Shown here: positions 38,560 to 47,233 of the stretch, one piece after another
Numbering within the stretch: the stretch's first letter is position 1
Layout of the letters: the number at the start of each line of letters is the position of its first letter
NCBI RefSeq assembly: GCF_051535235.1
Contig: NZ_JBPPLZ010000004.1
Coordinates: forward strand, 314,935-378,934
Length of the DNA stretch: 64,000 nucleotides
Direction of reading: 5' to 3'
From: Nitrobacter sp051535235
Lineage (GTDB): Bacteria > Pseudomonadota > Alphaproteobacteria > Rhizobiales > Xanthobacteraceae
Notes under the pieces: model-generated
Databases searched by the model: none
What the model saw: only the letters and a program-made list of their open reading frames with translations
Told to the model about the DNA's origin: nothing
Translations under genes and position numbers: made by a program

Positions 38560-39033
38560 CTATTTTTCGATGGCTTCGAGGAAGCGCGTGCGCCAACGCG
38601 CTTCGAAAGAATCGTCCGGAATCGAAGCCTGCGCATCCAAGAGACTGTAATTCACCGGAAGGCCGTTTAGTTTGCGGTAGGCATCCAGATCGGCCAGCCG
38701 TTTTTTCAGTTGGGCATTCTCGTCGGTCAGAGCCTTAAGACGACGGGCCTCGGACATATCCCGATCACCGTGGGTGGCGCTCCGCGTGCTGTGTTTGGGC
38801 GCTTGTGTCGTTTGAGTCGGCGACCAGTGCAACATTGATCTCGACAACATCGGCTTGCCTGCATACCAGCATTTTCGGCCGTCTATGAGCCGATAGGACC
38901 AATGCGATCGCGCGTTCGACGGCCATTCGGAACTGCATTGGATCGCCTGCGCAGGTATTACCGACGCGAAGAACGCAAGCGACGAAGCTCCGGCAATGGA
39001 AGCCGCAAGAATAAGCAAATGAAATCTTTTCAT
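38560..39033 (-). CDS. Exported protein with a short W/Y/C-rich domain
   Basis: 157 residues from ATG at 39033. Signal peptide to about AQAIQ. Next the segment WSYRLIDGRKCWYAGKPMLS, recurrent in rhizobial exported proteins as far as I recall, then a helical, coiled-coil-like region (RRLKALTDENAQLKKRLADL). Function unknown. Confidence 0.65.
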   Translation of the reverse strand: MKRFHLLILAASIAGASSLAFFASVIPAQAIQCSSEWPSNARSHWSYRLIDGRKCWYAGKPMLSRSMLHWSPTQTTQAPKHSTRSATHGDRDMSEARRLKALTDENAQLKKRLADLDAYRKLNGLPVNYSLLDAQASIPDDSFEARWRTRFLEAIEK

Positions 39034-39253
39034 TTGGACACCACGCAACTGAACACTACGCAACAAAAGGAAAAAATAATAATTCTAATTGCAACAGCTT
39101 AGTTCGCAAAATTGGTCATAATTTGGGCAGTTTTCCACAGGATGTGCACAGGGTTATCCCCGGGTGGGAGAGGATAGTCACATCATTTTCTGACCGGTTC
39201 GAGGGCCGCCAAAAGGCGTCTCCCGTAGGCCTTCGAGGGGAAGCCCAACGAAA

Positions 39254-39274
39254 AAAGCGCCTCATGGGCGCTTT
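39254..39274 (-). terminator. Intrinsic terminator after tRNA-Asn
   Basis: Stem AAAGCGCC / GGCGCTTT (39254-39261 with 39267-39274). On the minus strand it is followed by a run of six T. It lies about 50 bp after the tRNA-Asn 3' end. The rest of 39034-39324 has no gene; TTTTCCACA and TTATCCCC near 39131-39160 resemble DnaA boxes but are isolated. Confidence 0.8.
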
Positions 39275-39324
39275 ACACAAACTCGAATAACGATTTGATT
39301 TCAGATTTAAATTTCAGATTTAAA

Positions 39325-39399
39325 TGGCTCCCCGGGCTGGATTCGAACCAGCGACCATTCGATTAACAGTCGAATGCTCTACCGCTGAGCTACCAGGGA
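39325..39399 (-). tRNA. tRNA-Asn(GTT)
   Basis: 75 nt with encoded CCA. Acceptor TCCCTGG / CCGGGGA (one T-G pair), D-stem GCTC/GAGC, anticodon stem TTCGA/TCGAA with loop CTGTTAA (GTT at 34-36), T-stem GCTGG/CCAGC, loop TTCGAAT. Confidence 0.97.
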
Positions 39400-39655
39400 A
39401 CATGCGAAACGTCATCGCAGGCAGGGCAGCCTATAACAAAGCCTCCCACGCTTGCAAAGCGGGAAATGGGCAATCCGTGGTCGTTCCGCAAGGAAGAACG
39501 GTGGGCTGATTTCCGTACGCCGGACGATCTGCAACCGACGGAAAACGCTGCGACAAAATGCAACGGCCGGCAATGGCCATTCCACCAAATGCTTGCATCG
39601 ACCGTGGGGGTGCCTTAGTCCTCGAGGAACTTTTGCTGGGGTCAAGGGATCGCCG

Positions 39656-40318
39656 ATGTCTGACTTTTCGACCGCTCGCAGGAATATGGTTGATGGTCAG
39701 GTGCGCCCCAGCGATGTCACCGATCACAGGATCATCGACGCGATGCTGGCGCTGCCGCGCGAGGTCTTCGTTCCGGAGGATCGCCGCGCGCTGGCTTATC
39801 TGGATCTCGATCTGGACGTCAGCGAAAAGGGTGCGCCGAAGCGGTTTCTGATCAAACCCATGGTGGTCGCAAAGATGGTCCAGGCCGCCGACATCAAGAG
39901 CACCGACAACGTTCTTGTGGTCGGCTGCGCAACCGGCTACACCGCCGCGCTGGTTGCGAAGCTCGCGCGCCGCGTGACCGCGACCGAAGGCGACAAGGGC
40001 TTGGCGGCGAAAGCGGCCGGCATTCTCGCAACGCTCGGCCTCGGAGAGGTGAGCGTGGTGGACGCCGCAGCGCCCGAAGGAGCGCCGGCCAACGCACCTT
40101 ATGACGCGATAATTCTGGAGGGCGCGACCGAGGTGATGCCGGAGTCGCTTTACCGGCAGCTTGGCGACGAGGGGCGCCTGGTCGGGGTGTTCGCCATGAG
40201 CACGCCGCGGGCGGTCATCGTCACGCATTCGCACTCCGATTTCGGCGACCGGCCTCTGTTCGATGCGTCGGTTCCGGTGCTGCCGGGTCTCGAACGCCCG
40301 CCAGCCTTCGTTTTCTAG
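39656..40318 (+). CDS. PIMT-family methyltransferase-like protein
   Basis: 220 residues from ATG at 39656. Has the protein-L-isoaspartate methyltransferase layout: MVDGQVRPSDVTDHRIIDAM, PREVFVP, and the SAM site as NVLVVGCATGYTAALVA, altered from the usual VLEIGxGSGY. The acidic residue after motif I is kept (VTATEGD). Together with pcm at 47234 this gives two family members within 8 kb. In related genomes such a gene precedes tolC. Active site status uncertain. Confidence 0.85.
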   Translation: MSDFSTARRNMVDGQVRPSDVTDHRIIDAMLALPREVFVPEDRRALAYLDLDLDVSEKGAPKRFLIKPMVVAKMVQAADIKSTDNVLVVGCATGYTAALVAKLARRVTATEGDKGLAAKAAGILATLGLGEVSVVDAAAPEGAPANAPYDAIILEGATEVMPESLYRQLGDEGRLVGVFAMSTPRAVIVTHSHSDFGDRPLFDASVPVLPGLERPPAFVF

Positions 40319-40516
40319 CGGAATGGTTCGGAGCGAGCGCGGCTGTTCGAAATCCACGGCATTGTTCCGCCGCGTTCATGACCGACTAAAGTCATAAGGT
40401 TACCGGGCTCCTTTTAACCCGGCCGTGGCCTAAATCCTTGTTTTCGCCGACCCCGGAGCCTACCTTCCGTACAGCTTCGGCCGGACTCCGGCCGCCGACT
40501 TTTGGAGGATTGCAGG

Positions 40517-40753
40517 ATGGGTTCACTGAGCATCTGGCACTGGATCGTGGTGATCGCGATCGTCCTGCTGCTGTTCGGCCGCGGGAAGATTTCAGATCTG
40601 ATGGGCGACGTCGCGCAGGGTATCAAGGCCTTCAAGAAAGGCATGAAGGACGATGAGACCGCTGCGGAAAAACCCGAGCCCGTGAAGACGATCGACCATA
40701 ACGCGCAGGCGTCCGGCACGAACCGGTCCGACGTCGGCAGCAAGACGGTCTGA
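40517..40753 (+). CDS. tatA: Sec-independent translocase protein TatA
   Basis: 78 residues from ATG at 40517 (TTTTGGAGG site). Short periplasmic N-terminus, helix IWHWIVVIAIVLLLFG, hinge FGRGKISDLMGD, amphipathic helix IKAFKKGMKDDE, then a charged tail. Oligomerises to form the channel for folded Tat substrates. First gene of tatABC. The 40319-40516 gap shows no gene. Confidence 0.96.
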   Translation: MGSLSIWHWIVVIAIVLLLFGRGKISDLMGDVAQGIKAFKKGMKDDETAAEKPEPVKTIDHNAQASGTNRSDVGSKTV

Positions 40754-40862
40754 TCGATACGGCCGCCTGACGATACGGCCGCGGGTCGCGAATCCGCGGC
40801 AATGATGCGAGGACTACGAACGCGCCGACCCGGCGCAAGGCCTCGCGTGAGCGGAAAATCTC

Positions 40863-41384
40863 ATGTTCGACATCGGGTGGAGTGAACTGGTCGTCATCGC
40901 GGTCGTCGCGCTGATCGCCATCGGCCCGAAAGAGCTGCCCGGCGTGCTGCGCACGATCGGACAGTGGATGGGCAAGGCGCGCAGGATGGCCGCCGAATTC
41001 CAAGGCCAGTTCAACGAAGCGATGCGCGAAGCCGAAATGGCCGACCTGAAAAAATCCTTCGACGAGGTGCGCGACGCGACCAGCGGGCTGACCAGCGGCA
41101 AGCTGATGACCAGGCTGACCGAATCGCTCGGCGAGCCGCCGAGGCTCGAGGATTTTGATAAGCCTATCGCATCCGTCGACGGCGCTTCCGCAAGCGGAGC
41201 GGCTGTGCAGGAGGCTGCGACCCCGGAGCCTTCCACGAAAGCCGATGCCGTGGCGCCTCCATCCGAGCCGTTGGCGATCACGCGCAATTTTCAGAGCGCC
41301 CCTGCCATGCCAGAGCCGGTCCCGCATGACACGCCGCACGAGGTCGGCAGGGACGAAGCGGTCAAGGACGTCAAAGCGTCATGA
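40863..41384 (+). CDS. tatB: Sec-independent translocase protein TatB
   Basis: 173 residues. Starts MFDIGWSELVVIAVVALIAI with the conserved E8 and the FGP-like IGPKELPGVLR hinge. Part of the TatBC receptor for twin-arginine signal peptides. Long acidic/Ala-rich tail. ATGA overlap with tatC. Confidence 0.96.
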   Translation: MFDIGWSELVVIAVVALIAIGPKELPGVLRTIGQWMGKARRMAAEFQGQFNEAMREAEMADLKKSFDEVRDATSGLTSGKLMTRLTESLGEPPRLEDFDKPIASVDGASASGAAVQEAATPEPSTKADAVAPPSEPLAITRNFQSAPAMPEPVPHDTPHEVGRDEAVKDVKAS

Positions 41385-42190
41385 GCGCGGAAGACATCGA
41401 GGCCAGCAAGGCCCCGCTGATGGATCACCTGATCGAGCTGCGCTCGCGGCTGATCAAGGCGCTGGTCGGCTTCGGCGTCGCGTTCATCTTCTGCTTCTTC
41501 TTCGCCAAGCAGATCTACAACGTCCTGATCTGGCCGTTCGTCTGGGTCGCGGGGCCGGAGAATTCGAAATTCATCTACACCGCGCTGCTTGAATACTTCA
41601 TCACCCAGTTGAAGCTCGCGCTGTTCGGCGCGGGCTTTATCTCGTTTCCGATCGTCGCGACACAGATCTACAAGTTCGTGGCGCCGGGTCTCTACAAACA
41701 TGAGCGTAACGCATTCCTGCCGTACCTGATCGCCACGCCGGTTTTCTTCGTGCTCGGCGCGCTGGTGGTGTATTTCGTGGTGCTGCCGATGATCGTGCGC
41801 TTCTCGCTCGGCATGCAGCAGATGTCGGGTCCCGAAACCGCGCAGATTCAACTGCTGCCCAAGGTCGGCGAATTCCTGTCGCTGACGATGTCGCTGATTT
41901 TCGCCTTCGGCATCGCCTTCCAGTTGCCGGTGATCCTGACGCTGTTGGGGCGGATCGGCGTCATCACCTCGAAGCAGCTTCGCGACAAGCGCCGCTATTT
42001 CATCGTCGTCGCCTTCGTCATCGCGGCGGTGCTGACGCCGCCCGACGTGCTGAGCCAGACCTCGCTGGCGCTGCCGCTGCTCCTGCTCTACGAGGGCTCG
42101 ATCATCGCCGTCGGCATGGTCGAGAAAAAGGCCGCCAAGGCGGCCGGCGCGACAGCCACGTCGCCGCCAGCGGGAAACCCGGCGGAGTAG
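41381..42190 (+). CDS. tatC: Sec-independent translocase protein TatC
   Basis: 269 residues and six predicted transmembrane helices. Signature APLMDHLIELRSRL at the N-terminus (with the conserved Glu), YKFVAPGLYKHERNAFLPYL and DVLSQTSLALPLLLLYE. Recognises the RR motif of substrates. Translation is coupled to tatB. Confidence 0.97.
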   Translation: MSAEDIEASKAPLMDHLIELRSRLIKALVGFGVAFIFCFFFAKQIYNVLIWPFVWVAGPENSKFIYTALLEYFITQLKLALFGAGFISFPIVATQIYKFVAPGLYKHERNAFLPYLIATPVFFVLGALVVYFVVLPMIVRFSLGMQQMSGPETAQIQLLPKVGEFLSLTMSLIFAFGIAFQLPVILTLLGRIGVITSKQLRDKRRYFIVVAFVIAAVLTPPDVLSQTSLALPLLLLYEGSIIAVGMVEKKAAKAAGATATSPPAGNPAE

Positions 42191-42239
42191 GGCGGGGCGG
42201 GGCCGCCGGACTAATCTGCTATCATCTCCCCGATTCCCG

Positions 42240-42320
42240 TCGTCATCGTTCGCCAGCGGTTTCCAATTCCGGCCATTCGGGTTACTGGATGCCCGCTTTC
42301 GCGGACATGACGCCGCTGCT
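42240..42320 (+). repeat. Short dispersed repeat, CCCGC(T)TTCGCGG type
   Basis: GGTTACTGGATGCCCGCTTT then CGCGGACATGACGCCG can form a hairpin from CCCGCTTTCGCGG. A related hairpin (CACCCGCGAAAGCGGGTGAT) occurs at 49395-49425. Lies between tatC and serS. Confidence 0.5.
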
Positions 42321-42352
42321 CTCGCCGCTTCTTCTCTTTTGGACTGACTCCC

Positions 42353-43831
42353 ATGCACGACATCAAGGCGATCCGCGACAATCCGAAAGCGTTCGACGCG
42401 GCGCTGAAACGGCGAGGGCTGGCTCCCGCATCGCCGTCTCTGCTCGCCATCGACGAGAAGCGCCGCGCGGCCATTCTCGCGTCCGAGCAGGCGCAGGCGC
42501 GGCGCAACGCGGCCTCGAAGGAAATCGGCGAGGCGAAGAAGACGAAGGATGAGGCGCGCGCCGCGAAGCTGATGGCCGAGGTCGCCGAACTCAAGACCAC
42601 CATGCCGCAAATGGACGCGGCGGCGAAGACGGCGGACGAGGAGCTGAAAAAGGCGCTGGCCGAGATTCCGAACCTGCCGCACGACGAGGTGCCTGATGGG
42701 ACCGATGAGCACGGCAACGTGCAGCATCACATCTTTGGAAAAAAGCGCGACTATGCCTTCGCGCCGAAACCGCATGACGATCTCGGCGGCGCACTCGGCG
42801 ACATGGATTTCGAGGCGGCGGCCAAGCTGTCCGGCGCGCGCTTCGTGGTGCTGAAGCGCGGGCTGGCGCGGCTCGAACGCGCCATCGGGCAATTCTTCCT
42901 CGACGTGCATACGGGAGAGCACGGTTACACCGAGGTCAATCCGCCGCTGCTGGTGCGGGATGGTGCGATGTTCGGCACCGCGCAGTTGCCGAAGTTTGAA
43001 GAGGATCAGTTTCGAGCCAGAAGAAAGGCGAGCAATGCGGAAAAAGCAAAAGCACTAGAAAAACTTCATGCGGAAGACACTGCGCCTGACAAATATGGCG
43101 ACACAAAATATTTCGAACCAATCGAAACTGACGCAGGTGTGAAGCCCTATCTTTCCGAAGACGGAATGGAGCGATTACAACAATTGATAGATGCAGCGAG
43201 TGCGCTCTGGCTCATCCCCACCGCCGAAGTGCCGCTGACAAACCTCGTCCGCGAATCCATCCTCGATGAAAAAGAACTGCCGCTGCGCTTCACCGCGTTG
43301 ACGCCGTGCTTCCGCGCCGAAGCAGGCGCGGCGGGACGCGATACGCGCGGCATGATCCGCCAGCACCAGTTCAGCAAGGTCGAACTGGTGTCGATCACCA
43401 CGCCGGAAGCATCAAAAGACGAGCACGAGCGCATGTTGTCCTGCGCCGAGGAGGTGCTGCGCCGGCTCGATCTGCATTACCGCGTGATGACGCTGTGCAC
43501 CGGCGATATGGGTTTTGCTTCACAGAAAACCTACGACATCGAGGTGTGGATGCCAGGACAAATCTCGAGTCAAGGAGAGGGCGGCGCTTACCGCGAGATT
43601 TCGTCCTGCTCGGTGTGCGGCGATTTCCAGGCGCGGCGCATGGACGCGCGCTATCGCGCAAGCGACGGCAAGCCCCGCTTCGTGCATACGCTGAACGGCT
43701 CCGGCACCGCCGTCGGCCGCGCGCTGATCGCGGTGATGGAGACCTATCAGCAGGCCGATGGCTCCATCGCCGTGCCAGATGTGTTGCAGCCCTACATGGG
43801 CGGCCTCAAGGTGATCGGCCGCGAGGGATGA
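42353..43831 (+). CDS. serS: Seryl-tRNA synthetase with an in-frame insertion
   Basis: 492 residues against about 430 usual. N-terminal coiled-coil tRNA arm, class II core with LWLIPTAEVPLTNLVRE (TAE serine loop), TPCFRAEAGAAGRDTRGMIR (motif 2) and LNGSGTAVGRALIAVMETYQ (motif 3). Between F220 (KFEEDQF) and W286 lie about 64 residues (bases 43013-43204) absent from the family pattern, in noticeably AT-richer codons. A smaller extra segment (ISSQGEGG) lies at about residues 404-411. Active-site residues are intact, so the enzyme should charge tRNA-Ser. Confidence 0.95.
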   Translation: MHDIKAIRDNPKAFDAALKRRGLAPASPSLLAIDEKRRAAILASEQAQARRNAASKEIGEAKKTKDEARAAKLMAEVAELKTTMPQMDAAAKTADEELKKALAEIPNLPHDEVPDGTDEHGNVQHHIFGKKRDYAFAPKPHDDLGGALGDMDFEAAAKLSGARFVVLKRGLARLERAIGQFFLDVHTGEHGYTEVNPPLLVRDGAMFGTAQLPKFEEDQFRARRKASNAEKAKALEKLHAEDTAPDKYGDTKYFEPIETDAGVKPYLSEDGMERLQQLIDAASALWLIPTAEVPLTNLVRESILDEKELPLRFTALTPCFRAEAGAAGRDTRGMIRQHQFSKVELVSITTPEASKDEHERMLSCAEEVLRRLDLHYRVMTLCTGDMGFASQKTYDIEVWMPGQISSQGEGGAYREISSCSVCGDFQARRMDARYRASDGKPRFVHTLNGSGTAVGRALIAVMETYQQADGSIAVPDVLQPYMGGLKVIGREG

Positions 43832-45159
43832 TGCAGAGGCCGCACCTCACCGAACGGCAATTGCGATCGGTCCGGGTCATCTCGACCCGGTGGCAGCGGC
43901 GGGTCATTTTTGTCGCGGGCGGTGTTGCCGTCGGCGCGGCCGCGGTGGGGCTGACGCAGGCCTCGGACCTCGCCCAGTTCCTGTTCGCGCGCCTGCTCGA
44001 AAAATGGCGCTACGCGTCCTTTGTCGTTACCCCGCTCGGATTTGTGCTGTCGGTGTTTCTCACCTTGCGGTTCTTTCCGAACTCGCAAGGCAGTGGCATC
44101 CCGCAGGCCATCGCGGCGCGCCAGCTCGGCGACCATGAGGCGCGCGGCCGGCTGGTCTCGTTTCGCATCGGCGTCGGGAAGATCTTTCTCACCGTGCTGG
44201 GTCTGCTCTGCGGCGCATCGGTGGGTCGTGAGGGGCCGACGGTGCAGATCGGCGCATCCATCATGTTCGCGATCGGGCGGATGTCCCCGCGCCGCCAGCC
44301 CGGATTGATCCTTGCGGGAGCGGCCGCAGGCGTCGCCGCGGCCTTCAACACGCCGCTTGCGGGGATCGTCTTCGGCATCGAGGAGATGAGCCGCGCCTTC
44401 GAGGTGCGCACCAGCGGCCTGATCATCGGCACCGTGATCGCGGCCGGGCTCACATCGCTGGCGCTGGTCGGGAATTATGCTTACTTCGGCCACACCGCGA
44501 CCACGCTCGGCCACGGCGTCGACTGGCTGGCGGTGCCGATCTGCGGCGTCTTCGGCGGCCTCGCCGGTGGATTGTTCAGCCGTCTTGTGATCCTGCTGGC
44601 GTTCGGGCTTCCGGGACGGCTCGGCTCGCTCATCAAGCGCCATCCGCTTCCGTTTGCGTTTGCCTGCGGGCTCGGCGTCGCCGTGTGCGGATACCTGTCC
44701 GGCGACACGATCTACGGCACGGGCTATGCGCAGGTGAAGCACGCGCTGGAGAGCGGGGCGCCGCTGCCCGAGAGTTTCGGGGTGCTGAAGCTGCTCGCAA
44801 CCCTGCTCTCGACTGTGAGCGGCATTCCCGGCGGAATCTTTTCGCCCTCGCTCGCGGCGGGCGCGGGACTCGGATCCAACGTGGCCCATTTTTTCCCGGG
44901 CACGCCGCTGGGCGCAATCCTGCTGCTCGGCATGGTGTCGTATTTCGCGGGCGTGGTGCAGGCGCCGATCACCGCCTTCGTGATCGTGACGGAAATGACC
45001 GATAATCACGCCATGGTGGTGCCGCTGATGGCGGCGGCGCTGATTGCCTATGGCAGCTCGCGGCTGGTCTGCAAGGAAGGCGTCTACCACGCGCTGGCCA
45101 AAGGGTTCCTGCAACGCGCCCGCGCGGACAGCGCTTGTGCGGCCGGAAACGCGCGGTGA
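43828..45159 (+). CDS. ClC-family chloride transporter (probable H+/Cl- antiporter)
   Basis: 443 residues from ATG at 43828 overlapping the serS stop; upstream in-frame codons run through serS and are not used. Chloride-path motifs: GSGIP (SQGSGIPQAI), GREGP with gating Glu, and GGIFSPSL. GIEEMSRAF carries the internal proton Glu of antiporters. About ten hydrophobic helices; no CBS domain. Confidence 0.9.
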   Translation: MMQRPHLTERQLRSVRVISTRWQRRVIFVAGGVAVGAAAVGLTQASDLAQFLFARLLEKWRYASFVVTPLGFVLSVFLTLRFFPNSQGSGIPQAIAARQLGDHEARGRLVSFRIGVGKIFLTVLGLLCGASVGREGPTVQIGASIMFAIGRMSPRRQPGLILAGAAAGVAAAFNTPLAGIVFGIEEMSRAFEVRTSGLIIGTVIAAGLTSLALVGNYAYFGHTATTLGHGVDWLAVPICGVFGGLAGGLFSRLVILLAFGLPGRLGSLIKRHPLPFAFACGLGVAVCGYLSGDTIYGTGYAQVKHALESGAPLPESFGVLKLLATLLSTVSGIPGGIFSPSLAAGAGLGSNVAHFFPGTPLGAILLLGMVSYFAGVVQAPITAFVIVTEMTDNHAMVVPLMAAALIAYGSSRLVCKEGVYHALAKGFLQRARADSACAAGNAR

Positions 45160-45201
45160 CGGCGTCAAGGGCGGCGTGCGCGACGCCACCCTTGCAGGTC
45201 T

Positions 45202-45402
45202 TTACGGAAGGCACGTCCCGCCGTTGTGATGAGGCGTGTAGGTCGCGCCGCAGACCGAGCCGCCGGTGGCCCAGACCGCGACGCCGTATTTGCCGAAGGA
45301 TACTTCAATTCCAAAATAGTCCTTGTCGGCGACGATGGTGATCTCGCCGCCGCCGACGTCGTTGAGTTCGCCTGCGGTCAGCTCTCGAATGTCGCTGTGC
45401 AT
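45202..45402 (-). CDS. Double-glycine-leader peptide (bacteriocin-like)
   Basis: 66 residues, ATG with AGGAG seven bases ahead. The leader MHSDIRELTAGELNDVGGG matches the LSxxELxxVxGG pattern recognised by peptidase-containing ABC exporters, with cleavage after a Gly of the G17-G19 run. The core is 47 residues, Gly-rich and aromatic, with Cys in GGSVCGAT and GGTCLP, perhaps a disulphide. No exporter or immunity gene is evident nearby. Confidence 0.65.
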   Translation of the reverse strand: MHSDIRELTAGELNDVGGGEITIVADKDYFGIEVSFGKYGVAVWATGGSVCGATYTPHHNGGTCLP

Positions 45403-45604
45403 GTCTCGCTCCTGTCATGAAAACCGGACATTTCCGGTCGCGACATCGGGCATAGACGTGCGCTCCGGCGGGCGATGTGAGATGCATCACCCGAACGTAA
45501 AAAATCCTCGGCGAGGTCGGATCGTCAGGTTTGCCAGGCTTGGCCTGGCCGGATAAGAGGTGTCCGAACGGCGCTGGCGGCGGCCGGAAAAGGCAACCTC
45601 ACGA

Positions 45605-46372
45605 ATGCGAATTCTCTGCACCAACGACGACGGCATCAACGCGCCGGGCCTCACGACCATCGAGCAAATTGCAAGGGAGCTGTCGGACGACGTCTGGGTG
45701 GTCGCGCCCGAGCATGATCAGTCGGGCGTCTCACATTCGCTATCGCTCAACGACCCGCTCAGACTGCGCGAAATCGGACCGCGTCATTTCGCGGTGAAGG
45801 GTACGCCGACCGATTGCGTGATCATGGGATCGCGGCACATTCTCGGCAAAAAAGGGCCTGATCTCGTGCTTTCCGGGGTCAATCGGGGCCGCAACGTCGC
45901 CGAGGACGTGGTTTATTCCGGCACCATCGCGGGCGCGCTCGAGGGCACGATGCTCGGCCTGCCATCGTTCGCGCTCTCGCAGGAATTCAGCATGGAGACC
46001 GGCGACAGGCCGGTGTGGGAAACCGCGCTCACATTCGGGCCGCAGATCCTGCGCCGGGTGATCGACGCCGGCATTCCCAAAAACACTGTGGTCAATGTCA
46101 ATTTTCCCGCCTGCGCGCCGGAGGATGTGGCGGGGGTGCTGGTGACGCGAATGGGCAAGCGCAATCTCGGCTTTCTCAAGATCGTTGAACGCCGCGACGG
46201 CCGCGGCAACCCGTATTTCTGGATCGGATTCGAGAAGGCCGATGCCGCGGATACCCCGGCGGCAGGGACCGATCTCGCGGCGATCGCGTCGCGGTGCGTC
46301 TCGGTGACGCCGTTGCGGCTGGATCGCACCGACGATGCGTTCCTTAAGGTTCTGACGACGGCCTTGAAATAG
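45605..46372 (+). CDS. surE: 5'/3'-nucleotidase SurE
   Basis: 255 residues from ATG at 45605. MRILCTNDDGINAPGL holds the N-D-D metal ligands; APEHDQSGVSHSLSL, GTPTDCV, SGVNRGRNVAEDVVYSGTIA complete the family pattern. Dephosphorylates nucleoside monophosphates; with pcm and lppB it forms a conserved stationary-phase cluster. 15 upstream in-frame codons are less likely. Confidence 0.96.
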   Translation: MRILCTNDDGINAPGLTTIEQIARELSDDVWVVAPEHDQSGVSHSLSLNDPLRLREIGPRHFAVKGTPTDCVIMGSRHILGKKGPDLVLSGVNRGRNVAEDVVYSGTIAGALEGTMLGLPSFALSQEFSMETGDRPVWETALTFGPQILRRVIDAGIPKNTVVNVNFPACAPEDVAGVLVTRMGKRNLGFLKIVERRDGRGNPYFWIGFEKADAADTPAAGTDLAAIASRCVSVTPLRLDRTDDAFLKVLTTALK

Positions 46373-46416
46373 GGTGCGCGGTTCTTTGCAGAGAAGAAAT
46401 GCCTTTGAGCCGCCAC

Positions 46417-46518
46417 GGCGTTTTCGCGCGAAGCGGATAGCGGTTCGCGTCAGGTAAACGCGTCAAAACAAAATCATGGAGCCTCGTTTCGATTCCGTGA
46501 GAAACGAAAAGACTCTGG
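46417..46518 (-). repeat. Dispersed palindromic repeat, family A (copy 4, reverse orientation)
   Basis: GGCGTTTTCGCGCGAAGCGG ... GCGTCAGGTAAACGCGTCAA and a terminal palindrome CTCGTTTC ... GAAACGA, i.e. the module of copy 1 in reverse. Fills most of the 46373-46542 gap. Confidence 0.75.
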
Positions 46519-46542
46519 CGGCGTTTGCCGGGATCGCGATGG

Positions 46543-46932
46543 TCAGGTGCGCTCGGCCGCGGCGCTGCGATTGAGCGTGCTCTCGATCATGACCGCGAGG
46601 TTTTCCATCTGGAATGGTTTCTGCAACGCCGGGCGGTCGCGATATTCCGGCGGCAGGCCCTGCGTCCCGTAGCCGGTTGCGAAAATGAAAGGCCGGTTAC
46701 GTTCTTCGATCGCCTCGGCCACGGGGGAAATCAGCTTGCCGTTGACGTTGACGTCGAGGATGGCGATGTCGAAGTCGGCGGTCTGCGCGAGCATGAGCGC
46801 TTGCTCGATATCGCCGGATTCGGCGGCGATGCTGTAGCCGAGCTCCTCCAGCATGTCCGCAACCATCATGCGGATCATGACCTCGTCCTCGACGAGGAAC
46901 ACCGAGCCACCGGACGGCTTTACTGGCGCCAT
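46543..46932 (-). CDS. Single-domain response regulator (CheY-like)
   Basis: 129 residues from ATG at 46932 (TTG at 46956 is in frame). Receiver domain: acidic pair in VFLVEDEVMIRMMVADMLEE, phospho-acceptor Asp in FDIAILDVNVNG, Thr in FATGYG, Lys in ALQKPF. No output domain. This type (often near HWE or PAS kinases) is common in rhizobia; no kinase is adjacent. Divergent from pcm. Confidence 0.88.
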   Translation of the reverse strand: MAPVKPSGGSVFLVEDEVMIRMMVADMLEELGYSIAAESGDIEQALMLAQTADFDIAILDVNVNGKLISPVAEAIEERNRPFIFATGYGTQGLPPEYRDRPALQKPFQMENLAVMIESTLNRSAAAERT

Positions 46933-47233
46933 GGAAGAGACCGATCCCTTGACCAATTTCCAATACAGGGTCGCAAATTACGCCTCCCAAGGCAATGCGT
47001 GCCGCTGTCGCTGCCAGCATGATAAGGTATTGCGGGGTCGAATTGCAGCAACTACTTGGACGTAATTTTGGGTCTTCCGGCGCCCCGGGTGGGGTCCGGG
47101 CAGGGCCGTTCTCGTTCCGCGGGGGAACAAAAATTTGATCCTCCGGATTGACCCGGCGGGCGATCTGCGCAGATTTGCATCACCTGATCTTGATATTCGG
47201 CGCGGCCAGGCGCCAGCGCTCGAGAGTTCACCA

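Noticed and set aside
39130..39165. DnaA-box-like TTTTCCACA and TTATCCCC near tRNA-Asn, as a chromosomal origin
   Set aside because: Only two imperfect boxes, no AT-rich unwinding element of size, and none of the usual origin neighbours (hemE, parAB, mnmG).
41291..42922. A 543-codon frame antisense to tatC and serS
   Set aside because: Spans the coding sequence of two certain genes; composition is typical of a GC-driven shadow.
43013..43204. The serS insertion as an intein
   Set aside because: Far too short and without Cys/Ser start, His-Asn end or splicing blocks.
43306..43827. A 5' extension of the ClC gene through serS
   Set aside because: The region is serS in another frame; the ClC motifs begin after the ATG at 43828.
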